Below are positions 1 through 11,444 of a stretch of DNA of 64,000 nt, one piece after another. The stretch's first letter is position 1. Every line of letters starts with the position of its first letter. The translations under genes were made by a program, and so were the position numbers. The notes under the pieces were generated by a model. That model did not search any database. It saw only the letters and a list, made by a program, of their open reading frames with translations, and had not been told where the DNA came from. Source of the stretch: Miscanthus floridulus (Eukaryota > Streptophyta > Magnoliopsida > Poales > Poaceae); contig NC_089595.1 of NCBI RefSeq assembly GCF_019320115.1, forward strand, positions 112,980,461 to 113,044,460, given 5' to 3'.

Positions 1-540
1 TGCATGCAGCCGCGCGGTCGCCTCGGCCCCAGTCGCGCACGCACTCGCGAGGTCCGGATGTCCCCAGTCCATGGGGAATGAGTGAATGACTGGGAGGGAG
101 AAAAGGGTGGTGGTCAGGTCGTGGACGGGCGGTGGTCAGGTCAGCTCCTGATCCGAGGAAATGGTCAGGTTAGCTGCGTGACTGCCATTTACTGGCTCCT
201 GGGCTGCATGGACTAGCGATCAGCGCGTGCGACCGTGCGTCGTCGCGCTCTGCCATTTCTGGGATCGGGAGTTCGGGACCATGTAGTTTCAGTTCAGGTA
301 TTGACTGAGCAAATGCGCAGCTGCACCACCAGTCACACGGACAATCGGTTTTGACTTTTTAAAAAAAACAAAAAAAATCTCATCTCAATGCTTTTCCATG
401 GGACTACGGATACGGATATGTCGTTTGGTTGGTCTGCAGCCCAAGTGCCCGAAATCTGACGCCGGGAGCACACGCAATGTTAGACAAGGTTGTCGGAGTT
501 TAAACTAAACAAATCCTTTGTACATTTATTTTGTGCACGT
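1..540. other. Intergenic, no gene seen
   Basis: Mixed-composition sequence with no ORF that resembles a protein family. An A-rich run lies near 360-377. I see no feature here that I can support. Confidence 0.5.
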
Positions 541-1118
541 CTTTTTTTGAACGAACAAGCACTCATATCATTTTTATTAACATTGCAGGGAAAACACAAG
601 TAGATAGCCCTGAGAGGACACCTAAAGAAACAAAATTGAGATACAAGATAACAAACTATATGCATAAAAGGAAACTATTGGCTAACAATCAAGACGGTCA
701 AAAACTTTGCACCAGCTAAACCCAAGCCCATGCCTCTTCTTTGATCTTTTGGACGAGGTCTAGCGCCAACGATTCTTTTCGCTAAAATGTGCATGAAGTC
801 CTCTCTTTGCAAATCTCCCATATAGTCCCATTTACTAGAAGCAAGAGGGAACGGAGACTCTTCCGTGGGACCCCGGGCAAAGACCCAACGGTCATCCACA
901 AACCCTTGACGGAGGCGGAAGAGGGTAACTACGGCTCAAGTTAAGGCAGGGATAACCAGATGGCATGCAACTACAGATGTGCCTAGAATAACAACATTCC
1001 ATAAGATTGCTAAAAAACGGCATTCCATAAGATGTGGTGTGCCATCTCCGAGACAATGCCGACAAAGGGGTCAAGAAGGGTTTTTTTGGCCAACCACGGA
1101 CCTCTAGTTGATTCATCG
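541..1118 (-). mobile_element. 5'-truncated LINE, 3' end with poly-A tail
   Basis: Read on the minus strand, this segment encodes broken pieces resembling the zinc-binding region that follows the reverse transcriptase of plant LINEs (a cysteine/histidine stretch ending in a WNAVF-like motif near 1020-1060). A short 3' untranslated region follows. It ends in TTCGTTCAAAAAAAG (minus sense, about 542-555), a typical grass LINE tail with a short poly-A. The frame is broken and no endonuclease or RT core is present, so this is a dead truncated insertion. I could not find a convincing target-site duplication. It could also be a retrocopied transcript tail. Confidence 0.5.
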
Positions 1119-1566
1119 TCCAAACACGATGACGTATGATGAGCCAGGAACAATGTCCTCACAACAAAAAGGATAGAGAGAGTGTGTGATTAGCTGTCGT
1201 TGCATTACTTCGGTAATTCGGTCACAATAACATGTCATCTAGGACAAGATTTTATCAAACTTTAAATACTATAAATATCAATAACTTGTAAATTATTTAC
1301 TTTGAGAACTTGAAAGATGTATATGTACAATTGTATGGTAAAATAATTACAAAATCTCATAAATTCAAACAGTTGCAACAGTACAATCTAGAAAAGTGAT
1401 TACTGACCAAAAGATATGCATAAAAAATCATGCAAAATCATGTCTCAACTTCATTTTTATAAGAGAGTACCATGCTATTCTGAGAAGTATTGGCTTAGAG
1501 ATTGACTTAAGCTGGAGCATCATTTTTGCGGTGGCTAACATGACTATTGTACCCCATAGAGGACAT
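1119..1566. other. AT-rich intergenic DNA
   Basis: AT-rich sequence with no supported coding or RNA feature. It is the left flank of the copia-type element that begins at 1567. Confidence 0.5.
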
Positions 1567-2896
1567 TGTAAGAAAAATAGACCCTAGGCCCATTTACTTT
1601 GGATTTTGGTGTTTGATGACCAACACGACCAAATTGGACTAATGAATTTGCAAGTGATTGTTTTGTAGTTCAATAGGGTGCAAGACGTGACTTGAACGAA
1701 GGCGACGTGATGATCCGATGATCAACACCATAAGCAAGACCCTAGGAGCACAAGAGAAGACCCAAGATATCAAGCAAAGTCCAAGCACGAAGATAGGAAC
1801 CAAGACGTACGCAAGATCGCGAAGAAACGAGCTCACAGAGGTGACTAGACGCTGGTGAAAAGTGACCGGACGCTCCGATCAAGAGGCTCGGCAACAGCAG
1901 GCGTCAGCAGCAGCGACCGGACGCTGGACCGGACGTTGAGCAGCAAATTGACCGGACGCTGAGTGCCAAAGTCAGGTCAACATCAGTAAGGTTCCAGAGA
2001 GCAGTTTTCGTGACCGGACGCGTCCAGTCAGTGCTGACCGGACGTTGGTCAGAGTCCGGTCAGTAGCAGAAAAGCAGGATTTTGTCCCCAACGGCTACTT
2101 TCTCAGTGGGGCTTATAAATAGACCCCACAACCGGCCATTTGAGATGTGTGGAGCTAAGGAAACATATCAAGGGTGTTGATACATCATTTTAGTGATCTC
2201 CACTTGCATAGTACTTAGTGATTCATTAGGTGATTAGCGTAGGTGCTTTGCGAAGTGCTTAGGTTGATTAGACCACCGCTTATGCGCTTGCTCTAGGTTT
2301 AGGCCTAATGTTTAGTGAGGTTTGCATACCTCTTACCACTCGGTGCTTGCGCGCACCATCGTTGGACATCGGAGGGGCTTATAGTCTTGCGAGATCACAC
2401 CAACCGCGGTTGTGGTGTGGCCGCCACCGTGTACCGGAGGGAACAAGGCCCGCAACGTTTTGGCCGAAAGCTTGATAGTGAAGACGGCGGGGAGCATCCG
2501 AGAGAGGCTTGCCGGAAGACACGTCGGAGACCCACTTACGCGTGGGGAAGGCCCGACCAGGAGCTTGGCCCTTGCGAGGGATTCCTTGCGAGGGGCTCCA
2601 ACAAGGACTAGGGGGAAGCTTGAGCGCTTCTCGATACCTCGGTAAAAATACTAGAGTCGTCGACGGGAGTTTGCATATTTCTACCTTGCTCTTTAGCTTC
2701 CGTATTTACATTGATTACTTTACTCCTTTTGTGGTAGAGATAGCAATACACTAGTAAAATCATAGTTGCACATTTAGATAGTTTATCTTTTGCATAGGTT
2801 TTGCTAAGGTTAGAAAAAGAGGCCATAGTTTAGAGTTAGAATTTTAAGTTGCCTAATTCACCCCCCCCCCCCTCTTAGGCGTCATGGTTCCATACA
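1567..2896 (+). repeat. 5' LTR of the gag-only copia-type element
   Basis: The LTR starts TGTAAG and ends CATACA, followed by the primer-binding site after a 2-nt spacer. Its first 1.2 kb matches the segment starting at 6457 nearly base for base. It contains a cluster of ACCGGACG-type motifs at about 1850-2060 and a TATA box at 2114-2121. A run of C lies near 2863-2873. It is about 1330 bp long. Confidence 0.85.
2114..2121 (+). promoter_or_regulatory. TATA box of the 5' LTR
   Basis: TATAAATA sits in a GC-richer context (GGGGCT before, GACCCC after). The same box is conserved in the 3' LTR at 7004-7011. Its place in mid-LTR fits the U3/R promoter of an LTR retrotransposon. Confidence 0.6.
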
Positions 2897-2898
2897 AG

Positions 2899-2911
2899 TG
2901 GAATTAGAGCC
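2899..2911 (+). promoter_or_regulatory. Primer-binding site
   Basis: TGGAATTAGAGCC lies 2 nt after the LTR end. It matches 11 of 13 positions of TGGTATCAGAGCC, the initiator-methionine tRNA complement used by plant copia elements. Confidence 0.65.
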
Positions 2912-2946
2912 GGTTGGCTCAATTTGGACCTTTGGCTTAACCATCG

Positions 2947-5123
2947 TTGAGCCAACGCTTTTTTAGAGTAATTGGGAAGGATACCTCTAGGCCTCCGCAC
3001 TTTGACGGCACTAACTTCTCCTATTATAAAGCTAGAATGGCTTGCCACCTTGAGGCGGTTGATTTGGGTGTTTGGAGAGTCACTCGTGACGGGATGAAAC
3101 CCATTAAGAATCCCAATAAACCCACGAAGAGTGAAGAAAAGGAAATTCATTTCAATGCTAGAGCTAAAAATTGCTTGTTTGAATCATTTAGTATGGATGT
3201 GTTTAACCAAGTGTTCACTTTAAATATGGCACACGAAATTTGATTAAAACTTTAAGAGCTCCATGACGACACATCTAATATCCGTGAGCAAAAACATTGT
3301 TTAGCTAAACAAAATTATGATTCCTTTACAATGAATGATGATGAGCTTGTTCGTAATATGTATTCTCGTTTGAATCTAATTATCAATGAGCTTCATTCAA
3401 TAGGATTAACAAAGCTAGATGATGCAGACATCGTGAGGAAGATCATCTCCGTGCTACCACAAAAGAAATATGCAAGCATCATCACCATCCTTCACAACAT
3501 GAAGAACTTGAGCACCATGACCCCAGACATAGTCATTGGCAAGATAGTGGCATTTGAAATGCCACGTAAGATGGATCAAGACAAAGCCTCTTGATCGAGC
3601 AAAGGCAAAGCTCTCGCATGTAGCGAGAAAAAGAAGATGAAGGGCCAGCAAGTTGAGACAAGCTCAAGATCAAGCTCCTCAAGTGAAAATGAAGAAGAAG
3701 ATGAGGACGATGATGATGATGATGAAGATTCAAGTGATGATGATCAATCTTCCTCCACCACCTCTGACCTTGATGAAGAATCAATCAAACTTATCAACAA
3801 GGTGGAGAAGATGATCCAAAGGCTTAATGTCAAGGGTGTGCCCATCCAAATTCAAGATATCATCTTCACCAATCAAAGAAATGAGCAAAGAAAGAGAGGA
3901 TGCTATGGATACGACGAGTTAGGGCACTTTGTGGAAGTTTGTCCAAACAAGCCACACCTAAGACAAAAAAGAAGGCATGCAAGAACCAAGCCCTCACATC
4001 AATAAGATCATGGGATGATTCTTCAAGTGAAGAAGAACACCATCACAAGAGGCGAGGCCGCAAGCACTCATCATCAAGCTCTTCTCGTGTGTGCCTTATG
4101 GCACGAGGTAACGAAAGCTCATCCTCTAGTGAAAGTGATAGTGATGATGAAATGCCTTCTTATGATGAAATTGTGCAACAAAATCTTAATTATGCTAAAG
4201 TTTACACTAGTCAACAAAGGAAGCTGAAAAAATTAAAAGAAAAGCTAGATAGTTCACAAGAAGCATATAAAACTTTGCTTGAACAATATGAGACATTTGC
4301 TAATCTCAATATTGAACTATCTACTAAAATTGAGCAACTTAAGGCTAGTGCAACAACAAATGCATGCACAATCAATGATGAGCAACTTCTAAAGAAAATG
4401 AAAAATTAAAAAGAAAAGTTAGCTAGCTCACAAGATGCTTATAAAAGTTTGCTTGCTAAAATGGAAACCATGTACAAACATTGTGATGAGTTAACAAATA
4501 AAGTTGCTAATCTTGAAGCCGTTAGTAAAACCCCCACCAAGGCATCTAAAAATAAAAGTTCTATCTTTAACATGTCTAAAAAGGATGCCTCTACTTCTTA
4601 TAATGATTTATGTTTAGACTCATCTTTGTGCAACCAAGTTTGTGTTGAGAAAGTTGTTGTAGATACATGCACACAAGAGGTTGCAAAGGAGAATGAGCAA
4701 CTCAAGCAAGAAGTAGCTCGCCTCACCAAGGACTTGACTCAAGTGAAAGGCAAGGTGAAGCAAGCCCAACTTCATCAAGATAACACCGTCAAAGGAGTGA
4801 AGAAGCTTGATGAAGGACAAACTGTGGTTTGCTACGTGTGCCACAAGGAAGGTCATAAGTCCTATGAGTGCAAGGTGAAGAATGAGGGAGGAGCAAAGAA
4901 GAAAGAGAAGAAGCAAACAAGCAAGCTCTCCAACACCTACACCAACAAGGTAGACAAGAAGGCCTCCACACCATACTTGTTAAAGAAAAATAAAAATGAC
5001 AAGGTGGTATCCATCAAGGTGAACAAGCAAGCCAACAATGGGATCAAACGCTTTTGGGTGCCAAAGGAAATTATTTCCAACATGAAGAGCACCAAGAAGG
5101 TTTGGATCCCGAAAGGGAAGTGA
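2947..5123 (+). pseudogene. Decayed copia-type gag
   Basis: Consecutive ORF pieces (2947-3243, 3331-3594, 3637-4005, then after a frame change 3900-4409 and 4449-5123) read as one gag protein. The N-terminal piece has the PHFDGTNFSYYKARM motif of the plant gag (DUF4219/UBN2) family. Next come an acidic Glu/Asp/Ser tract (about 3690-3750) and a first zinc knuckle (3901-3942), in which the second Cys is replaced by Tyr. A coiled-coil-like lysine/glutamate-rich stretch and a second intact CCHC knuckle (CYVCHKEGHKSYEC, about 4830-4872) follow. The end is WVPKEI...VWIPKGK. Premature stops occur at about 3241, 3592 and 4407, with a frameshift near 3965, so no functional protein is expected. A normal pol reading frame does not follow. 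Confidence 0.85.
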
Positions 5124-6442
5124 GAAGTCCGATGGACTTCAGGGAATTTGGAGACTTGGCAAAAGTATATGTGCATTTCATGGGGTGCATCATTATGGAT
5201 AAAGTCATTGCCAAGTGGGTTAGTGAATACTATGGACCCAAATTCCTCTTCCCATGTTAGGTAACTAGATATTATTACTTTAAATTGGTATATTTAAACA
5301 TCTAGTTACTTTTCATGCCTATGTTTGTATTTGCATGCTTATATCCTTTGTCATGCATACACTAGGTATATCTTATGGTAGGCTTGCTCGGTTTCATTCT
5401 TAACCCTTGGAGCAAACCTACATGGTTTAAAATTGTTTAGAAGCACGGCACATAGCATGTCTTTCGATTGTTCATCTAATATGTGCCAAAGTCCAAATTG
5501 TAGATAATTTCTCCTGAATATCGTCTTCGAAAATGACTCTCACACTCATGCGATGTCATCTTTCAAGTGGTATTTTTTATTCCAAAATCAATGTGTATGT
5601 GTCCTACAAGTATTCCATACTTGTGTGAATAAATTTAGGGAGAGGTTACTCTATAAGTTGGATGCTTTGAGACTAACATCTTTTCAAGCTTATCATGTGT
5701 GCAGTAGTCTCATTGCAAGAAAAATGGAGTCCCCAGAGTTAAGCATCATACTTCAAATATCCACCACCAATTGCAAGTGGTAGAAATCAAATTGATTTTC
5801 ACATATGGTATTTCTAAACCGATATCATCATGTTGATTTCATTTTGATATTTATATGCTATCTCCATGCATTATATAGATTAAATTCCCTTGAGCATTAA
5901 TTTACCAATTATGCATATGCTTTGCCTTCTACCATATGTATGCATATATTTAGGGGGAGCTTAGTCTATATAATGTGAGAGTCAAATTTTGTGACCTATT
6001 CCACTCTACATACAAAGGATCACAAAGTTTGACCCTCCCTTGTGCTACTAATGTCTTCCTTTTCGGTGTTTGGTTCCAAAGGGGGGGAATTTAAAGGACC
6101 AAAAGCAAGCAGTAATTTGTAGGACCAAAAGCTAGATCATAATAATTTATAAGCAGTAATGGTCTATAAGTGGTAATGGTCCGAGAAAGGGAGGATATTG
6201 GATTATGGATTAGTCTATGTAACGGGGAGATTTTGTAGGAAGCCAGGCTTAAATCCATAATACCACATGGGGATTTTTGCAAGGGCAAGATAAGTTTTCA
6301 AGTGGTATCTTTTAGTCTTACAAGTAGTATCTTTTAGCATCATATAACCTTGTCCCTTGCATTGCATCCTAGCAAGTAGAGAGTTTTTAAAATTCCAAAT
6401 TTTTATTATTTGCTTGCTTTGGTTGTGTTGTCATCAATCACC
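5124..6442 (+). other. Internal non-coding region replacing pol
   Basis: About 1.3 kb between the gag end and the polypurine tract, with no retroviral enzyme motif in any frame. It is AT-rich. This is the place where pol would lie in an autonomous relative. Confidence 0.6.
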
Positions 6443-6456
6443 AAAAAGGGGGAGAT
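6443..6456 (+). promoter_or_regulatory. Polypurine tract
   Basis: AAAAAGGGGGAGAT directly precedes the 3' LTR start (TGTAAGG), as expected for plus-strand priming in a plant copia element. Confidence 0.8.
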
Positions 6457-7661
6457 TGTAAGGAAAATGAACCCTAGGCCCATTTACTTTGGATTTTGAT
6501 GTTTGATGACCAACACAACTAAATTGGACTAATGAATTTGCAAGTGATTGTTTTGTAGTTCAATAGGGTGCAAGACGTGACTTCGACGAAGGCGACGTGA
6601 TGATCCGATGATCAACACCATAAGCAAGACCCTAGGAGCACAAGAGAAGACCCAAGATATCAAGCAAAGTCCAAGCACGAAGATAGGAACCAAGCCATAC
6701 ATAAGATCGCGAAGAAACGAGCTCACAGAGGTGACCGAACACTGGACCGGACGCTGGTGGAAAGTGATCGGACGCTCCGATCAAGAGGCTCGGCAACAGC
6801 AGGCGTCAACAGCAGTGACCGGACGCTGAGCAACAAAGTGACCGGACGCTGAGTGCCAGAGTCCGGTCAACATCAGTAAAGTTCCAGAGAGCAGTTTTCG
6901 TGACCGGACGTGTCCGATCAGTGCTGACCGGATGCTGGTCAGAGTCCGGTCAGTAGCAGAAAAGTAGGATTTCGTCCCCAACGACTACTTTCTCAGTGGG
7001 GCTTATAAATAGACCCCCCAACTGGCCATTTGAGACATGTGGAGCTAAGGAAACATATCAAGGGTGTTGATACACCATTTTAGTGATCTCCACTTGCATA
7101 GTGCTTAGTGATTCATTAGGTGATTAGCGTAGGTGCTTTTGCGAAGTGCTTAGGTTGATTAGACCATCGCTTATGTGCTTGCTCTAGGTTTAGGCCTAGT
7201 GTTTAGTGAGGTTTGCATACCTCTTACCACTCGGTGCTTGCGCGCACCATTGTTGTACATTGGAGGGGCTTGTAGTCTTGCGAGATCACACCAACCGCAG
7301 TTGTGGTGTGGCTGTCACCATGTACCGGAGGGAACAAGGTCCGCGGCGTTTCGGCCAGAAGCTTGATAGTGAAGACGGCGGGGAGCATCCGGGAGAGGCT
7401 TGCCGAAAGGCACGTCGGAGACCCACTTGCGCATGGGGAAGGCCCGAGGCTATCCACGGAGTTACCTGATCGGGAGCTTGGCCCTTGCGAGGGATTCCTT
7501 GCGAGGGGCTCCAACGAGGACTAGGGGGAAACTTGAGCGCTTCTCGATACCTCGATAAAAATACCAGAGTCGTCGACGGGAGTTTGCATATCTCTACCTT
7601 GCTCTTTAGCTTCCGCATTTACATTGATTACTTTTACTCCTTTTACGGTAGAGATACCAAC
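6457..7661 (+). repeat. 3' LTR, truncated
   Basis: Near-copy of 1567 to about 2740, with scattered substitutions, a small insertion near 7450 and a shorter motif cluster at 6735-6950. The copy stops at 7661, where the sequence changes abruptly to another LTR (TGTCGGTG). The last roughly 150 bp of the LTR are not found on the far side of the assembly gap. Confidence 0.85.
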
Positions 7662-9270
7662 TGTCGGTGTTTCGGACCGGGGGTCCTCAACCAACTAGTG
7701 AATTTATCCTGCGTGTTCCCAATTCCAGATGGTGATGCAAAGAGACACAAGGTTTATACTGGTTTGGGCAATTCGGGCCCTACGTCCAGTCTAGGAGATC
7801 GATCTTGTATTTCTCGCACTGAAATGCTTGTTGTAGGGGGTTACAAGCTAGGTGACAGAGGGAGTTAGTCCCAGGTCTCGGCGAGGTGTGGTGTGGGCTG
7901 CTTGAGACGTTGCTCTCAGGCGGCTGGGATGTGTGTGTGTGTGTTACAGGGCCTTCTTCTCCGTGAGTCCCCCCTAAAATGGCCCAAGTCCTCTCCTTTT
8001 ATATCCTGAAGGGAGGACAAGGACGGTACATGTGCTAACTATATGGTGTCGTGTGAATAGAGGCGGCATGTCCGGGCCCTATAGCCCATTCCTATGGCGG
8101 CGCGGTCGTCGGAGTGGTCCGTCCTTGGAGCGCTGGGGCGATGTGCTGGTCACATCTGACCCTGTGCGTCATGGGAGCTCCTGGGCTGCCTCGGAGCGGG
8201 TACGGCGGTTAGGGTGCGGATCGCTGTGGATTGACTGTGCGCGAGGCCGAGGCTTGGTCGGTGCCGAGGCCAAATTGTGGTGCGGGGTCTCGGCAGACGT
8301 GAATCCTGAGATGGCCAAGACCCTAGTGCAGAGTGCCGAGGCCTGGAGGGAGCGGTTGATCTGGTATGCCGGTTCGGAGGCGATGATGACCTAGGCGAGG
8401 CTGCCCATGTCGTGTTGTTTTCGAGGTGGGGATCGCGGGGCACAGTGTAGTGTTGGCGCTGATCGTAGGCACAGCGTCAGGATACAGTGACCGGTAATCC
8501 CCACCGTGCCCTGTCTCAGCTGGTATGGCGCTGATGCGACCTTACGTCCCGTCGACCATTCCGCGGTGTCAAGCCATCGTCCAGCTGAGATTGCGGGAGT
8601 GGTTGACGTATTAATGGGACATGATGTGCTGTCGGGAAGATCGGTCGAGGCGGGGGTGACGGGCTATGGACAAGCCGGCCTCGAGCAATACGGAGAATGA
8701 GGCCTCACGCGAGACAGAGATTGGACTCCTTGCCGAGGCCTTCCGTGAGAGGCCTCGCGCGAGGCGGAGATTGCGTCAGGATGCCGAGACCTCCTGTGCG
8801 AGGCTCGAGGCGAGGCGGAGAGCCTGGTGGGCTCGGACGTGGCCGGTGATGAGCCCATGGCTTACCTTCTAGCTTTGTTTTTTATGGGACTTAAGTGACC
8901 CTTTTGATGTACGCTCGGGGTACCCCGTTCTACGGTACCCAACAGTAGCCCCCAAGCCTCCGGGGGAGTGCGTGCACTCTCCCTGAGGGTTTGTCGAGGC
9001 TTGGTTTATAGCCGCTCCCGTAGGGATTGTGTTCTGTTTTTTGAGGTTTCGGTGGGTGCGCGTGAGCGCACCCGCCGGGTGTAGCCCCTGAGGCCCTGGA
9101 GGAGTGGAGTTACTCCTCCAGGGGCTTTTTTCGTTTTCGTGTTTGAGTGAGGAGTTTTTGTCGTATTTGCCGAGCCCACAAGTGCGAGTTCAGGTCGCGG
9201 GGGTCTCGGCGAGGTTGCAGGAAGAGCCCTCTAGCCTCTGCACGGAGTGAGAGGTCCGTCAGGGGTCCCC
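7662..9270 (+). mobile_element. LTR (gypsy-like) and leader, cut by the gap
   Basis: A 1283-bp LTR-like segment begins TGTCGGTGTTTCGG at 7662 and ends ACCCAACA at 8944. These ends resemble those of the solo LTR at 38609-39876. A TATA-like TTTTATAT lies near 7998. The following bases (GTAGCCCCCAAGCC) look like the leader of many grass gypsy elements, but I recognise no standard primer-binding site. No matching 5-bp duplication follows 8944, so it is probably a full element whose rest lies in or beyond the gap. The gypsy assignment rests on end sequence only. Confidence 0.6.
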
Positions 9271-9370
9271 NNNNNNNNNNNNNNNNNNNNNNNNNNNNNN
9301 NNNNNNNNNNNNNNNNNNNNNNNNNNNNNNNNNNNNNNNNNNNNNNNNNNNNNNNNNNNNNNNNNNNNNN
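9271..9370. other. Assembly gap of 100 N
   Basis: Exactly 100 undetermined bases, the conventional size for a gap of unknown length. It breaks an LTR element, a common cause of such gaps. Sequence on the right (CGATGGACTGCC) does not continue either element on the left. Confidence 0.98.
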
Positions 9371-9633
9371 CGATGGACTGCCGACGATATTCTGTCGACA
9401 ATTGATCTGAATATTTATTAATACATATTACCTCGTAAATGTCAACCATTGATCTGAATATTTATGTATTTCTTATATTAGAAAGTAGACAAAATAGTAG
9501 GCAACATTTCTTGTAATTGGATCCATTAGCTTCAATACTAATTAGAATTAGATGTAAGGTCTCAAACTTGATTGGGTGAATGTGTGTCAGATTGAACATG
9601 TCCTTCAACATCTTTTAATCAGACCCCTCTTCA

Positions 9634-10582
9634 GTGCCTGTTGTTTTTCCATATGATCCCATGCTTGATGAAGCCTCATTGTGGCATTGTCCTTCAGGGG
9701 TGGCTGGGAGCAAGGTGGCTGACATCAACTTCCTAGAGGAATCAGCAGGGGTGGCTGGGAGCAAGGTTGCTGACTGCATGCTCCTAGAGGAACCAGCAGC
9801 AATCAAGCAAGTCGAGTTGATGGGTGGTGAGAAGACTCACGCCTGTGGGACTGATCCTGTCCACAGCCTCCTTGTGAGTACTTTCCCTGATTCAGTTACT
9901 TCTTTCAACCCGGAGCTCTCAAACTGTCATACTACAGTAACTCAAGAACATAGCCAGCCTGTTACGCAGTCCCCTAATTTGTTGGGCTTAGTTGTCACGT
10001 CTCCCTGTTCCAGTGAGTTAGCAAACAGCATTGATCCAGTGGACAACACAACTAGTCATACACAGCCACAACCTGACCAGACGTTGACCAGAAACCGTTT
10101 TGATGACAATGGAGTTCTGTTGGAACCAATGGATGTCTTCCTAGAATCAATTTCTTGCACCTTACCACAACCCATTTTGCCTCTCGAACACTTGTCCGAG
10201 GACAAACATGAAACACAGCCAACAACTAGTACAGCCAACCATACAAATGGTACCCTGAGTCCTAAAATTGGAAGTTGCTCAGTTCAAAGGAAAAGCACTA
10301 GGCTGGCTGGAAAAGAAAAAGATAGAAAGTGTAAAAGACACCATGGTCGTGGCTCAAGAACTGTTAGTTAAGAAACTAGGAGGGTTAACATCAGATAGTT
10401 CTGCACGCAAGTCTGCTGATTTTGAATTTTTTGCACAGCACTTTGAAAGGCCTATCAACAAGAACAAGATGGATGCAGTCAAGGTCATTGAGGCCAGCAC
10501 CAAGCCAGCAGGCAAGACCAAGAACACTGTCACCAAGACAGCAGCAGCATCAGAGGAAGTGGAGGAGCTGATGGCAGCATGA
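9634..10582 (+). pseudogene. Frameshifted Ser/Thr-rich ORF, unrecognised
   Basis: Two overlapping ORFs (9634-10371 and 10268-10582) read as one protein once a single frame change in an A-rich run near 10305-10325 is allowed. The N-terminal part is rich in Ser, Thr, Pro and Glu. It carries a 17-codon tandem duplication (VAGSKVAD repeated, 9697-9798). A basic RKSTRLAGK motif follows, then a helical Lys-rich tail ending EEVEELMAA. The RxSxRLA motif followed by a short helical tail recalls ORFs next to the endonuclease region of grass retroelements, but I do not recognise the family with confidence. No RT is nearby. It may be a transposon relic or a broken host gene. Confidence 0.4.
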
Positions 10583-11043
10583 AGGCCTTCGGCCAGTTAT
10601 CAGTGGTGGCTATTTTCAATGATAGTCACGCACAAGGGGAAGGTCAGTTCGATTAGAGTTGGTCAGAGTCAGGCCTTCGTTGTCTGTGTGTACTGGGCCT
10701 GCGTGCCTGTTAGTGATGAGTAGGACGTCTTTGAACTACGGTTCTGTTCGATCTATTCGGCCTGCTGGCTCTGTTGACTTCGGTCGCTTTGAGTCGCGTA
10801 TGTGGAACTTGTTGTGGATGAGACCTTTCAGGCCTGCTGGCTTTGTTGCCTTCGGCCCTTCAATCAAACCACATGATGTAGGTTATCAATCTTGTGGAGG
10901 TGCCTGTACTCGTCATTGGTCGTTACGATGATTCCTTCTTAGAACTTGCAAAAGATGTACTGATTAGTGATTACAGTATGTTCAGCCATTTATTGTGGAT
11001 GCGTAGAAGCTGTTTCTTTACTTCTTCAATCCTTGACGATTAA
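10583..11043. other. Intergenic, left flank of the Pack-MULE
   Basis: A diverged repeat of a short GC-rich phrase (GGCCTGCTGGCT...) occurs near 10767 and 10831. No gene is supported. Confidence 0.45.
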
Positions 11044-11052
11044 TTGACAAAA
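11044..11052. repeat. Left 9-bp target-site duplication of the Pack-MULE
   Basis: TTGACAAAA lies immediately outside the left terminal inverted repeat. It is repeated exactly at 18955-18963. A 9-bp duplication is the hallmark of Mutator-like elements. Confidence 0.85.
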
Positions 11053-11444
11053 GAGTTAAATGCACCAGGGATCCATTAACTTGTGAGCAAATTTTAGTTG
11101 GGTCCATCAACTTCCAAAGTGGCTTTTTGGATCCAGAAACTTTTAAAATGGTTCAGTGCAGTCCATACCTATTTATTTAGCCTGAAATTCAAAGCACATT
11201 TGTAGAAAACCCCTTCCTGCACCACATCTTCTCCATGCAGTCCGGGTGGTTGAGCGCCAGCGCCAGCGCCCACTCCACGCTGGTGGCCGTGGTGTCGGAT
11301 CCGGCCGTGAAGATGTCCAGCACGAACGCCTTGATGTTCTCCCTGGTCAGCTTCACCTCGACGTTCACGTCCTCCACCGCGTCCATGAGGATGTCCAGCA
11401 GGTCCTTGCTGCTGTTGTCGGCGGTGGTGGTGGTCTGCCCCAGC
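11053..11444. repeat. Left terminal inverted repeat of the Pack-MULE
   Basis: Imperfect inverted match to 18563-18954, 392 bp in each arm. The outer roughly 145 bp is transposon terminus. The inner part encodes the P450 I-helix region on the minus strand, so the captured exon lies inside the repeat arm. Confidence 0.75.

Larger units (their letters stand above)
1567..7661 (+). mobile_element. Non-autonomous copia-type LTR retrotransposon (gag only)
   Basis: Two long direct repeats (1567-2896 and 6457-7661) bound an internal region with a primer-binding site, a decayed gag and a polypurine tract, in the order expected of a plus-strand LTR retrotransposon. No protease, integrase, reverse transcriptase or RNase H can be read between the gag end (5123) and the 3' LTR, so any movement would have needed enzymes from another element. 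The gag type (long acidic and coiled-coil insert, two zinc knuckles) and large LTRs suggest the SIRE/Maximus group of copia elements, by inference. The 3' LTR is cut short at 7661 by another LTR sequence. Confidence 0.85.

Noticed and set aside
1639..1836. Matching small frames at 1639 and 6529
   Set aside because: They are the same LTR stretch read twice; conservation is due to LTR identity, not coding.
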